Below, in pieces: positions 29,198 to 35,899 of a stretch of DNA of 64,000 bases; the first letter of the stretch is position 1, and the number at the start of each line of letters is the position of its first letter. The notes beneath the pieces were generated by a model that had not been told where the DNA came from, searched no databases, and saw only the letters and a list, made by a program, of their open reading frames with translations. This DNA comes from Rhodococcus maanshanensis NBRC 100610 (GTDB taxonomy: Bacteria > Actinomycetota > Actinomycetes > Mycobacteriales > Mycobacteriaceae): the NCBI RefSeq assembly GCF_001894865.1, contig NZ_BCXA01000003.1:238473-302472 (forward strand). Reading direction: 5' to 3'. The translations under genes and the position numbers were made by a program.

Positions 29198-30160
29198 ATG
29201 ACTGGCCCCCTGCTCCTGCTCGATGGCGCGAGCCTGTGGTTCCGCGCGTACTACGCGCTGCCCGAATCGTTCACCTCCCGCGACGGGCGACCGGTCAATG
29301 CGGTCCGCGGATTCACCGACATGGTCGCCTCGCTGATCACCAGGCATCAGCCCGAGCGGCTGGCGGTGTGCCTCGATCTGGACTGGCGCCCGCAGTTCCG
29401 AGTCGACGCCGTGCCCTCGTACAAGACCCATCGCGTCGCGATCGAGACCGAGGTGGGTCCCGACGTCGAGGAGGTGCCGGACACGCTGACGCCACAGGTC
29501 GACATGATCCTCGATGTGCTGGCCGCGGCCGGTATCGCGACCGCCGGTGCCGAGGGCTTCGAGGCGGACGACGTGCTGGGCACCCTCGCCGCCCGCGAAC
29601 GCGCCGACACCGTCGTGGTGGTGAGTGGTGACCGGGATCTGCTGCAGGTCGTCGCCGACGATCCGGTGCCGGTGCGGGTGCTGTACGTCGGGCGTGGACT
29701 GTCGAAGGCCGAACTCTTCGGTCCCGTCGAGGTGGCCGAGAAGTACGGCGTGCCCGCGCATCGCCCTGGCATCGGGTATGCGGAGTTGGCCCTGCTTCGC
29801 GGCGACCCCTCCGACGGATTGCCCGGCGTCAAGGGAGTCGGTGAGAAGACCGCCTCGTCCCTGTTGCTCGAGTACGGGTCGGTCGAGGCGCTGCGCGCGG
29901 CCGTCGGCGATCCGGAGTCCGGTCTGGCCAAGGGGATCCGGGCCAAGCTCACCGCCGCCTCCGACTATCTCGACGCCGCGCTGCCGGTGGTCCGGGTGGC
30001 CACCGACGCTGCGGTCGAGATGTCGCGCCCTGACCCGTTGCCCGTCGCTCCTGTGGACCCGGACCGGCTCGAGGCGCTCGCGGACGAACTGGCCATCGGG
30101 GCGTCGATCGGCCGGCTGACCAAGGCGATGGCCGCGCCGCGGAACGGGTACGGCGCGTAG
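29198..30160 (+). CDS. 5'-3' exonuclease (flap/Pol I N-terminal-type)
   Basis: A 320-residue stand-alone nuclease with the PIN-like domain of DNA polymerase I. It has [20 protein letters not shown] at the N-terminus, the Asp-rich metal site [13 protein letters not shown] and [10 protein letters not shown], and the helix-hairpin-helix segment [18 protein letters not shown] for DNA binding. It removes RNA primers or 5' flaps, working alongside the separate polA exonuclease domain. ATG 29198 is preferred to ATG 29189 because the GAGG ribosome-binding core overlaps the latter. The gene is the apparent Rv2090 counterpart. Confidence 0.9.
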   Translation: MTGPLLLLDGASLWFRAYYALPESFTSRDGRPVNAVRGFTDMVASLITRHQPERLAVCLDLDWRPQFRVDAVPSYKTHRVAIETEVGPDVEEVPDTLTPQVDMILDVLAAAGIATAGAEGFEADDVLGTLAARERADTVVVVSGDRDLLQVVADDPVPVRVLYVGRGLSKAELFGPVEVAEKYGVPAHRPGIGYAELALLRGDPSDGLPGVKGVGEKTASSLLLEYGSVEALRAAVGDPESGLAKGIRAKLTAASDYLDAALPVVRVATDAAVEMSRPDPLPVAPVDPDRLEALADELAIGASIGRLTKAMAAPRNGYGA

Positions 30161-30162
30161 CC

Positions 30163-30804
30163 CTAGGCGGCGCCGTGCCGGATGATGATGTTGCCGAAAG
30201 CGTTACGCGCGTACACCTGCACGGTGTCCCCGTTCGTCTGCATCCGGTCGACCGGTCCCATCAGGTTCTGCACGGTGCCGTACTGAGCGCTGGTCTCCAG
30301 CCGCACCGCGCTGCCGGGGCGGATGGCCACCTCCAGCTCGCCTGCGGACGTCTCCAGTCGTAGCTCGCCGCGGGTTGCTTCGCCGATGCGGATGTCGCCC
30401 TTGGCGGTTCTCGCGGTCACCGAACCGCGCGGGCGTTCGACGGTGATGTCGCCGGCGGCAGTCTCCAGGTCGCACTGGCCGAGTTCGCCGATGCCCAGCA
30501 ATCTACCCACCCCGGCGGTGGCATCGAGACGCGAACCGGTGGGCACCTCGACGGTCACCTCGATCGAGGGGTTGCCGCCGAACGGGGCGTGGGCCCGCCA
30601 CCCTCTCGGCGCCTTCACGGTCAGGGTGCCCGCGGCGAAATCGACCTGGGTCTGCTTGGTGGCGCGCACGTCCTCGGTGCTGGACTCATCGGTTGGCCGG
30701 ACCTCGACGACGGTGTCGGTACGGTCCGAGGCGATCACCGTGACGCCACCGCAGAGCACGTCGACGGTGACGGCGATCGGTTCCTGGGTCTGGAATGTGG
30801 GCAT
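30163..30804 (-). CDS. DUF4097 beta-helix-type protein
   Basis: A 213-residue protein made of repeating beta-strand segments of the DUF4097/adhesin-like type (VTVIASDRTDTVVEVRPTDE, LETAAGDITVERPRGSVTAR, TAKGDIRIGEATRGELRLET). It has neither signal peptide nor membrane segment. Such proteins are predicted right-handed beta-helices of unknown function and often sit beside PspC or regulatory genes. Here it is the last gene of the inserted block and lies ~106 bp downstream of the MerR gene on the same strand. The exonuclease gene converges on it with a 2-bp gap. Confidence 0.8.
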   Translation of the reverse strand: MPTFQTQEPIAVTVDVLCGGVTVIASDRTDTVVEVRPTDESSTEDVRATKQTQVDFAAGTLTVKAPRGWRAHAPFGGNPSIEVTVEVPTGSRLDATAGVGRLLGIGELGQCDLETAAGDITVERPRGSVTARTAKGDIRIGEATRGELRLETSAGELEVAIRPGSAVRLETSAQYGTVQNLMGPVDRMQTNGDTVQVYARNAFGNIIIRHGAA

Positions 30805-30910
30805 GGCTGTACTCCTTTGACGGGTGAAATGGGCGGCGGGGTCGGCGGACCCGGCCGGTGAAGTGCCTGCGGCCGAAATGCGCCGGGCTGAAAGACCGAG
30901 CAGCGCTCGG

Positions 30911-31696
30911 TCAGTGGGAGTTCGGTCCGGGGATGTCGATGCCTGCGGAGCGGAGCTTGGCCTCGAAGAGCGTGGTCAGCCGTGCCGAGGCCGATGCCTG
31001 CTCCTCGCCGTAGTCGCGGATCAGCTTGTACCGGGCCGCGGCCTCGGTGCGGGCTTGCAGGCCGGTCACGATCTTCAGCAGTGCGGGGTTGGCGAGGTAG
31101 TGGTCGGCCATGGCTGTGGCGAGCTCCTCGATGCGGGGATCGTTCGGTTCCCAGGCCGCGGCTTCCAAGGCGCGTTTGTTGAGGGCGACGAACTGGGTGT
31201 CTTCGAGCGCGTGCTCGACATGGGTGAGGTAGTCGTCGAAACCCTCGGGGACCAGTGCCTTGGCCAGGACCAGGCCCTCTCGGGAGGCCGCCACGTCGTC
31301 CGTGGTCAGACCCAGGCCGGGCATCCGGTCCAGCAGCGCCACGGCGCGGTCGGGCAGCATGGCCCGGTCACCGTCGGCGAGCCGGTGCAGCGTGTCGCGC
31401 CGGGCGATCAGCTCCTGGATGCGTTCGGTGAGGTTCCGCTCGACGTCGGCGAGCGCGGCGGCGAACAGCGTGGCGTCGGCGTCGAGCAGGGGCCCGATCT
31501 CGGCCAGTGGCACGCCGGCTCCGGCCAGGGTCCGCACCTGGACCAGCCGCAACAGGTCGCCCGATCCGTACCGCCGGTAGCCGGAGCTGTCGCGTTCCGG
31601 TTCCTCGACCAGCCCCTGCTTGTGGTAGTGCCGCACTGTCTTGATCGTCACGCCTGCGAATACCGCCGCCTGCCCGATGGTGACTCCGTTGATCAT
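30911..31696 (-). CDS. MerR family transcriptional regulator
   Basis: A 261-residue regulator. The N-terminal MerR winged helix is clear (TIGQAAVFAGVTIKTVRHYH, QGLVEEPERDSSGYRRYGSG) with the following helix LLRLVQVRTLAGAGVPLAEI. The C-terminal ~170 residues are helical with no cysteine cluster, so it is not a metal sensor of the classic kind; a small-molecule-responsive effector domain is likely. It begins 4 bp after the alpha/beta hydrolase stop and is co-transcribed. A perfect MerR-type operator precedes the hydrolase, so autoregulation of the pair is inferred. Confidence 0.88.
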   Translation of the reverse strand: MINGVTIGQAAVFAGVTIKTVRHYHKQGLVEEPERDSSGYRRYGSGDLLRLVQVRTLAGAGVPLAEIGPLLDADATLFAAALADVERNLTERIQELIARRDTLHRLADGDRAMLPDRAVALLDRMPGLGLTTDDVAASREGLVLAKALVPEGFDDYLTHVEHALEDTQFVALNKRALEAAAWEPNDPRIEELATAMADHYLANPALLKIVTGLQARTEAAARYKLIRDYGEEQASASARLTTLFEAKLRSAGIDIPGPNSH

Positions 31697-31700
31697 CTGC

Positions 31701-32516
31701 TCAGCTTGCCTGGTGATCGTCGAGGGCGGCGACCTCGCGTACCGCGTCCGCGACGGCCAGGAAGTCCTTGCGCAGGATGTGGGAGTGATTGCTGGCGACG
31801 CGCGCGCTCACCTCGATGTTCGAGTTGCTGGCGAGCACCGGATCGAGCGAAGCGCGCACCGCTGCCATCTCTTCCTCACCGCCGCCCAGGTTGGCACCCG
31901 TGGCCAGGACGTACCGTATCGGGCAGCTCACCCGGTCCAGCACCGGCGCGAGGGCGGCGTGCAGCTCGTTGGCCTCGATGTTGACGTCCGCGTGCTGGTC
32001 GGCGGTCATTCGCGCGGCCAAGCCGAGCGGGCGCGCCACCGGCATCAGGAATCGCATGCGACGGAACAGCTTCCGGATACGCTCCCGAGCCTGCTCGCCG
32101 GTGATGCCGTACGGCATCGCGCCGTCCACCGACACCACGCCCATGGCGCGGCCGGGATTGCGCTCGGCCCAGTGCACCGCGAGCAGTGCGCCGTACGACC
32201 AGCCCACCACGATCGGCTGCTGCGCCCCGGTCGCCTCGAGGACGGCGTCGATGTCGCGCAGGCACGCCTCGAAGGAGTAGTCCGCGGACCGCTCCGACTT
32301 GCCGCGGGCCCGCTCGTCGAAGGTGATGTGCCGGAACTCGTCACCGAGTTCGGCGATCACCGACCGCCAGTGCTTGGTGTCGGCGTAGGACCCGTTCAGG
32401 TAGATGACGGGACGGCCGGTGCCGCCGGTGTCGGTCACGGCCAGTGCCGTGTCGTCGACCGGCACCATGCCGGTCCAGGTGGAAGTGGCCGAGTTGCTCG
32501 CGTTCGAAGTCGTCAT
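31701..32516 (-). CDS. Alpha/beta hydrolase
   Basis: A 271-residue alpha/beta hydrolase. The oxyanion segment is VIYLNGSYADTKHW (in place of HGxxG). The nucleophile elbow is GWSYGALLAV with Ser in G-W-S-Y-G. The late His is probably that of ASNHSHILRKD. The acid residue is not certain. No signal peptide is present. It is the first gene of a two-gene operon with a MerR regulator, which suggests an inducible detoxification or catabolic hydrolase whose substrate or product may be the regulator's ligand. That is inference. Confidence 0.87.
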   Translation of the reverse strand: MTTSNASNSATSTWTGMVPVDDTALAVTDTGGTGRPVIYLNGSYADTKHWRSVIAELGDEFRHITFDERARGKSERSADYSFEACLRDIDAVLEATGAQQPIVVGWSYGALLAVHWAERNPGRAMGVVSVDGAMPYGITGEQARERIRKLFRRMRFLMPVARPLGLAARMTADQHADVNIEANELHAALAPVLDRVSCPIRYVLATGANLGGGEEEMAAVRASLDPVLASNSNIEVSARVASNHSHILRKDFLAVADAVREVAALDDHQAS

Positions 32517-32530
32517 GCGATGAAGGGTGC

Positions 32531-32551
32531 ACCTTGACCTCGGGTCAAGGT
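32531..32551. promoter_or_regulatory. MerR-type operator/promoter of the hydrolase-MerR operon
   Basis: A perfect 9-3-9 palindrome, accttgacc (32531-32539) and ggtcaaggt (32543-32551), lies 15 bp upstream of the hydrolase ATG. On the minus strand a TTGACC hexamer precedes it, with a candidate -10 (CACCCT) 19 bp further, the long spacer typical of MerR-controlled promoters. The transcript would have a very short leader. Confidence 0.72.
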
Positions 32552-32597
32552 CAAGCCATGAGTTCCCGAGGGCTGTTTTGCGGGCTGTCCGGGGCCT

Positions 32598-33197
32598 TCA
32601 GCGGGTCAGGCCGAGGGTGGCGACGAGGTCCTCGTGCAGCTCGAACCACACCGCATGGCAGGAGTCGCGGTCGGTACCGGTGATCCAGGAGGCCTCGGTA
32701 CGCGCGTTGGCCAGGGCGTCGCTGAAACGCCGGTGATAGCCGGAGAACCGTTCGAGGTGGGCCGTCAGGCGATCCTCGAGTCCGGCCAGTGCGGCCGCGG
32801 GACCTTCGAGTGCCGCGATCGTCTGGGCGATGGTCACGGTGTGCGTACTGATGCCCATCTCGGCCAACTGCCAGGCGGTGCAGGCCGCGGTCATCGCGTC
32901 GTTGTGCGGCAGGAAGTCCCGGTAGACCGCCTCGAGAGCGGCGCGGGCTCCTGCTGCATCGAGTTCGGCCGCCAGAAGGCGTTCCCCGTGAGTCTTGCCG
33001 ACTTCGGTCAGCGACCAGCCCTCGTCGCCGGCAAAGGCGGAGAGGGTGATCCGGCCGCTGGCCTGAGCGTCGAGCAGGTGCTCACTCACCTCGTCCTCGG
33101 GCAGGGTCAGGCGGGCGGCGATGCGTGCGGCATCGGCGTAACCGAGAGTCCGGACGGCGTGCAGCACCAGGACGTCGGTCGGTGTGGCGCTACTCAT
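32598..33197 (-). CDS. Winged-helix protein coupled to a PEP-synthase-like enzyme
   Basis: A 199-residue protein. Residues ~8-70 look like a MarR/LysM-type winged helix (VLVLHAVRTLGYADAARIAA, then LTLPEDEVSEHLLDAQASGR, then a wing). The C-terminal ~130 residues are helical (YRDFLPHNDAMTAACTAWQL, RFSGYHRRFSDALANARTEA, ending HEDLVATLGLTR). The ATG overlaps the stop of the upstream phosphotransferase-like gene (ATGA), so the two are translationally coupled. I do not recognise the family by name. The C-terminal domain contains several histidines (for example FLPHND) that could be phosphate acceptors, but this is speculation. Confidence 0.65.
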   Translation of the reverse strand: MSSATPTDVLVLHAVRTLGYADAARIAARLTLPEDEVSEHLLDAQASGRITLSAFAGDEGWSLTEVGKTHGERLLAAELDAAGARAALEAVYRDFLPHNDAMTAACTAWQLAEMGISTHTVTIAQTIAALEGPAAALAGLEDRLTAHLERFSGYHRRFSDALANARTEASWITGTDRDSCHAVWFELHEDLVATLGLTR

Positions 33198-34309
33198 GTG
33201 TTCTCCGCGGTGTGCTCGGGATGTCCACTGTGTCCGGACCGTTCGGTGGTGACCGTGCCGTTGGTGCCGTCGACGATGACGCGCACCCCGTCGGCGAGCA
33301 CGGCCGTCGCGTCGGCGGCCGCCGTGACGGCCGGGATGCCGAACTCGCGCGCCACGATCGCGGCGTGGGCGAGAACGCCGCCGATCTCGGTGACGACCGC
33401 AGCAGCGCGGGCCAGCAGCGGGGTCCACGCCGGTGAGGTGGTGCGACAGACCAGCACGTCGCCGCCGCGGAAGCGGGCGAAGTCATCGAGCCCGCCGATC
33501 ACCCGAACCGGCCCGGCCGCGATGCCGGGGCCGGCAGGCGTGCCTGCGAGCAACGCCGCTCCGGCGATGTTAGGTGACGGTGCGACAGGTTCGGCCCCCG
33601 ATGTGGTGACGGGACGTGCTTGCAGCACCCACACCGTGCCGTGGGCGATGGCCCACTCGACATCTTGTGGACACCCGAACGACGCCTCGATCCGGCGACC
33701 GGTCTCGGCGAGCGCGAGCACCTGCGTCACCGTCAGGACGGGTTGGGCGACGGCGTTCGAAGCGGGGGCGACCCTGTGGCCGTCGACGATCCATCGCTGC
33801 GGGGTGACACTGCCGCCGACGACCGGCTCGCCCAGCCCGGGATGCGCTTCGATCACCACCTGGCCGGTGCCGGTGACGGGGTTCCGTGTGAACAACACCC
33901 CGGCTACTTGGGGGCGGACCAGCGCCTGCACGATCACCGGCTCCACCGGCCGCGGTGACCGACCTGTCCGAGCGGCGTACGCGACGGTGCGAGAGCTGGT
34001 GCCCGAGGCGGCGATGCGCCGCACCTCCTCGGCCACCCGCACTGCGGTGGTAGCGCCGAGGCTGGTGTCCAACTGGCCGGCGAACGACGCACGGACACCG
34101 TCCTCCACGAGCGCGGAGGAGCGCACCGCGAACGCTCCGCTCCCCAGCCCGCGCAGGGCGGTCTCGAGTTCCCCGACCCAGCTGTCGTCACCGAGCGCGT
34201 CGTCGATCACGAACCCGGCAGGCACCCGAAATCCCTCGCGCGCCAGCCGGGCGAGGGTGGCGGCCTTGGCGCCGGACCGCTCATCGGCTCGGCTCAGCGG
34301 AACCAGCAC
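33194..34309 (-). CDS. Two-domain PEP-synthase/PPDK-like phosphotransferase (ATP-grasp plus swivelling His domain)
   Basis: A 371-residue protein from GTG 34309. Residues ~1-240 form the PEP/pyruvate-binding ATP-grasp half: KAATLARLAREGFRVPAGFV, FAVRSSALVEDGVRASFAGQ, VAGVLFTRNPVTGTG and VEWAIAHGTVWVLQARPV. Residues ~285-371 form the mobile phospho-histidine domain with GGVLAHAAIVAREFGIPAV. The PEP-binding TIM barrel of PPDK and the substrate domain that rifampin phosphotransferase has between these parts are missing. ATP could therefore charge the histidine, but the acceptor must be another protein or small molecule. The gene is sandwiched between two HTH genes with a 2-bp gap and an ATGA overlap, indicating one functional unit. 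Confidence 0.8.
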   Translation of the reverse strand: MLVPLSRADERSGAKAATLARLAREGFRVPAGFVIDDALGDDSWVGELETALRGLGSGAFAVRSSALVEDGVRASFAGQLDTSLGATTAVRVAEEVRRIAASGTSSRTVAYAARTGRSPRPVEPVIVQALVRPQVAGVLFTRNPVTGTGQVVIEAHPGLGEPVVGGSVTPQRWIVDGHRVAPASNAVAQPVLTVTQVLALAETGRRIEASFGCPQDVEWAIAHGTVWVLQARPVTTSGAEPVAPSPNIAGAALLAGTPAGPGIAAGPVRVIGGLDDFARFRGGDVLVCRTTSPAWTPLLARAAAVVTEIGGVLAHAAIVAREFGIPAVTAAADATAVLADGVRVIVDGTNGTVTTERSGHSGHPEHTAENT

Positions 34310-34311
34310 GG

Positions 34312-34701
34312 TCAGGACTCCGTGTCCGGGCCGGTCACTCGCGTGAGCACTCGGTTGAGCCGCTGCTGGGCGGCCTGCGCCGAACTCAGCCCGAGTGCGT
34401 CTGCGATCTGCGTCCACGTCATCCCGGCTCCACGTGCGGCGAACAGCAATCCGGCCTCGGATTGGTCGAGCTCCGCTCGCGCGGACGCCAACAGGCGCAA
34501 CCCCGCGCCCACGACCGCGGGATCGGTGGTCCGCGCATCGCGAGCGGTCCAGGCGGTAAACCGCACCAGGTCACCGTCGGACGCCGGCTGGCCGGGATGC
34601 TGCCACGGGCGCCTGGCTAGGCCGGCGGCACCGGCCTCGTCGACGACAACGCGGGCGCGGCCGAGGTCGGCGGCATCATCGTGATCATTGAACGACACCA
34701 C
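34312..34701 (-). CDS. Small helix-turn-helix protein, first gene of the phosphotransferase operon
   Basis: A 129-residue protein starting at GTG 34701. The C-terminal third holds a sigma-like or TrpR-like helix-turn-helix (GMTWTQIADALGLSSAQAAQ, QRLNRVLTRV). The N-terminal part is helical (VVGAGLRLLASARAELDQSE). Homologous small HTH proteins occur beside PEP-synthase-like genes in actinobacteria as far as I recall. The 39-bp palindrome directly upstream (34711-34749) overlaps a TTGACA hexamer and is a natural binding site. The next gene starts 2 bp after its stop. Confidence 0.7.
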   Translation of the reverse strand: MVSFNDHDDAADLGRARVVVDEAGAAGLARRPWQHPGQPASDGDLVRFTAWTARDARTTDPAVVGAGLRLLASARAELDQSEAGLLFAARGAGMTWTQIADALGLSSAQAAQQRLNRVLTRVTGPDTES

Positions 34702-34710
34702 CCCACCTCA

Positions 34711-34749
34711 GCGCATCAACATTCTGTTGTCAACAGAATGTTGATGCGC
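34711..34749. promoter_or_regulatory. 39-bp perfect palindrome (19-1-19) upstream of the HTH/phosphotransferase operon
   Basis: The arms gcgcatcaacattctgttg (34711-34729) and its exact complement (34731-34749) flank one central base. It lies 9 bp before the HTH gene and 13 bp after the stop of the upstream proline-rich gene. On the minus strand the centre includes TTGACA, a good -35 hexamer. It could be an operator with two nested half-sites (CAACATTCTGTTG) or act as a factor-independent terminator for the upstream gene, although no U-run follows. Confidence 0.75.
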
Positions 34750-34762
34750 AAGGGAGTTCGTC

Positions 34763-35782
34763 CTACTTGCTGGTCGGCCGACTCACCTCATAGGTGCCGG
34801 AGTCGTCGGTGAAGGTCACGGTCACCTGCTGCTGCTCGCCATCGACGGTCAGCTCGCAGGTGAAGCTCTCGCCCTTCTCGACTTTCTGGTCGGCGGGGCA
34901 GGTCACGTCGTCGACGTCCTTGATGCCGTAGGAGCCCGTGAGCACCTGCTCGACGCCCCGCTCGGCCGCGGCCCGGTCCAACGTGTCACCACCGACCAGC
35001 GTCATGCCGACGATCGCGGCGATGGCGCCGAGCACCACGACTGCGCCGACGCCGAGCGCGATCCACAGCGGGAGCTTCGACGAACCGCCTCCCGGCTGAC
35101 CCGGGACCGGTGCGCCCCACTGCGGCTGACCGGGCTGGCCAGGCTGGGCATATCCGCCCTGCTGATACTGGCCAGGCTGGCCGGGGTACTGCTGCTGCTG
35201 CTGCTGCGCGTTGTACGCCTGGAACTGCGGCTGGGCGCCGGTCTGCGGCTGACCGGGCTGCTGTGCGCCCCAGGCCTGTTGGCTCCACTGCTGCTGGTCG
35301 CTCGGGGGCTGGGCGGGGTACTGCTGCTGCCCCGGGTACTGCTGGCCGGGGTATTGCGGCTGACCTTGATACGGCTGCTGCGGAGCGGAGTACGCCGGAT
35401 ACTGCGGCTGGGCGCCGGCCTGGGGCTGGGCGGGCTGCTGTGCGCCCCAAGCCTGTTGGCCCCACTGCTGCTGCGGGTACTGCTGGCCGGGGTACTGCTG
35501 CGGCGCCTGCGGGTGCTCGACACCCGGATACGGCTGCTGCGCAGACGGATACGCCTGGGTCGGTTCCGCACCGGCCTGCTGCGGCCACTGGAACTGCTGC
35601 GTCTGGTCGCCACCTTGCTGCGGCGTCGGCTCGCTCCCCGGCTGCGACGGTTCGCCTGCCGCCTCCGGAGTTTCGGCTCCGGTGGCCGCGGCCTCGGCGG
35701 GTGACTGCTCACCGGCACCGGGCTGGTCCTCGCTTGGCGCCCCGTGCTCGTCTGGCTGGCTGGGTCCGACCGGGCCACTCAT
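34763..35782 (-). CDS. Proline/glutamine-rich single-pass membrane protein with C-terminal DUF4333-type domain
   Basis: A 339-residue protein. Residues ~1-230 are a low-complexity Pro/Gln/Gly/Tyr-rich cytoplasmic region with QQYPGQQ-type motifs and two longer near-copies (QQWGQQAWGAQQPAQPQAGA and QQWSQQAWGAQQPGQPQTGA). One membrane helix follows (LPLWIALGVGAVVVLGAIAA), then a short extracytoplasmic domain with two cysteines (DDVTCPADQKVEKGESFTCE) typical of DUF4333. The Pro/Gln-rich region resembles cytoplasmic tails of mycobacterial division and secretion proteins. Its place before helY matches Rv2091c. ATG 35782 begins the family-like MSGPVGPSQPDEHG. Function is unknown; an envelope role is likely. 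Confidence 0.83.
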   Translation of the reverse strand: MSGPVGPSQPDEHGAPSEDQPGAGEQSPAEAAATGAETPEAAGEPSQPGSEPTPQQGGDQTQQFQWPQQAGAEPTQAYPSAQQPYPGVEHPQAPQQYPGQQYPQQQWGQQAWGAQQPAQPQAGAQPQYPAYSAPQQPYQGQPQYPGQQYPGQQQYPAQPPSDQQQWSQQAWGAQQPGQPQTGAQPQFQAYNAQQQQQQYPGQPGQYQQGGYAQPGQPGQPQWGAPVPGQPGGGSSKLPLWIALGVGAVVVLGAIAAIVGMTLVGGDTLDRAAAERGVEQVLTGSYGIKDVDDVTCPADQKVEKGESFTCELTVDGEQQQVTVTFTDDSGTYEVSRPTSK

Positions 35783-35899
35783 CGTTGCCTCCCCTGAAGG
35801 TTGTGTTGAGGTACACCGTAGTCCCCCGCGGCTCGTCACCCCGGGGTCAAGCGGCGTGGCTGTCCGAGAAGCCGTCGAATCCGATCACCATCGGCCCGC

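Noticed and set aside
33194..34309. Assignment as rifampin phosphotransferase (Rph)
   Set aside because: The domain that binds rifampicin between the ATP-grasp and His domains is absent, and the length is less than half of Rph.
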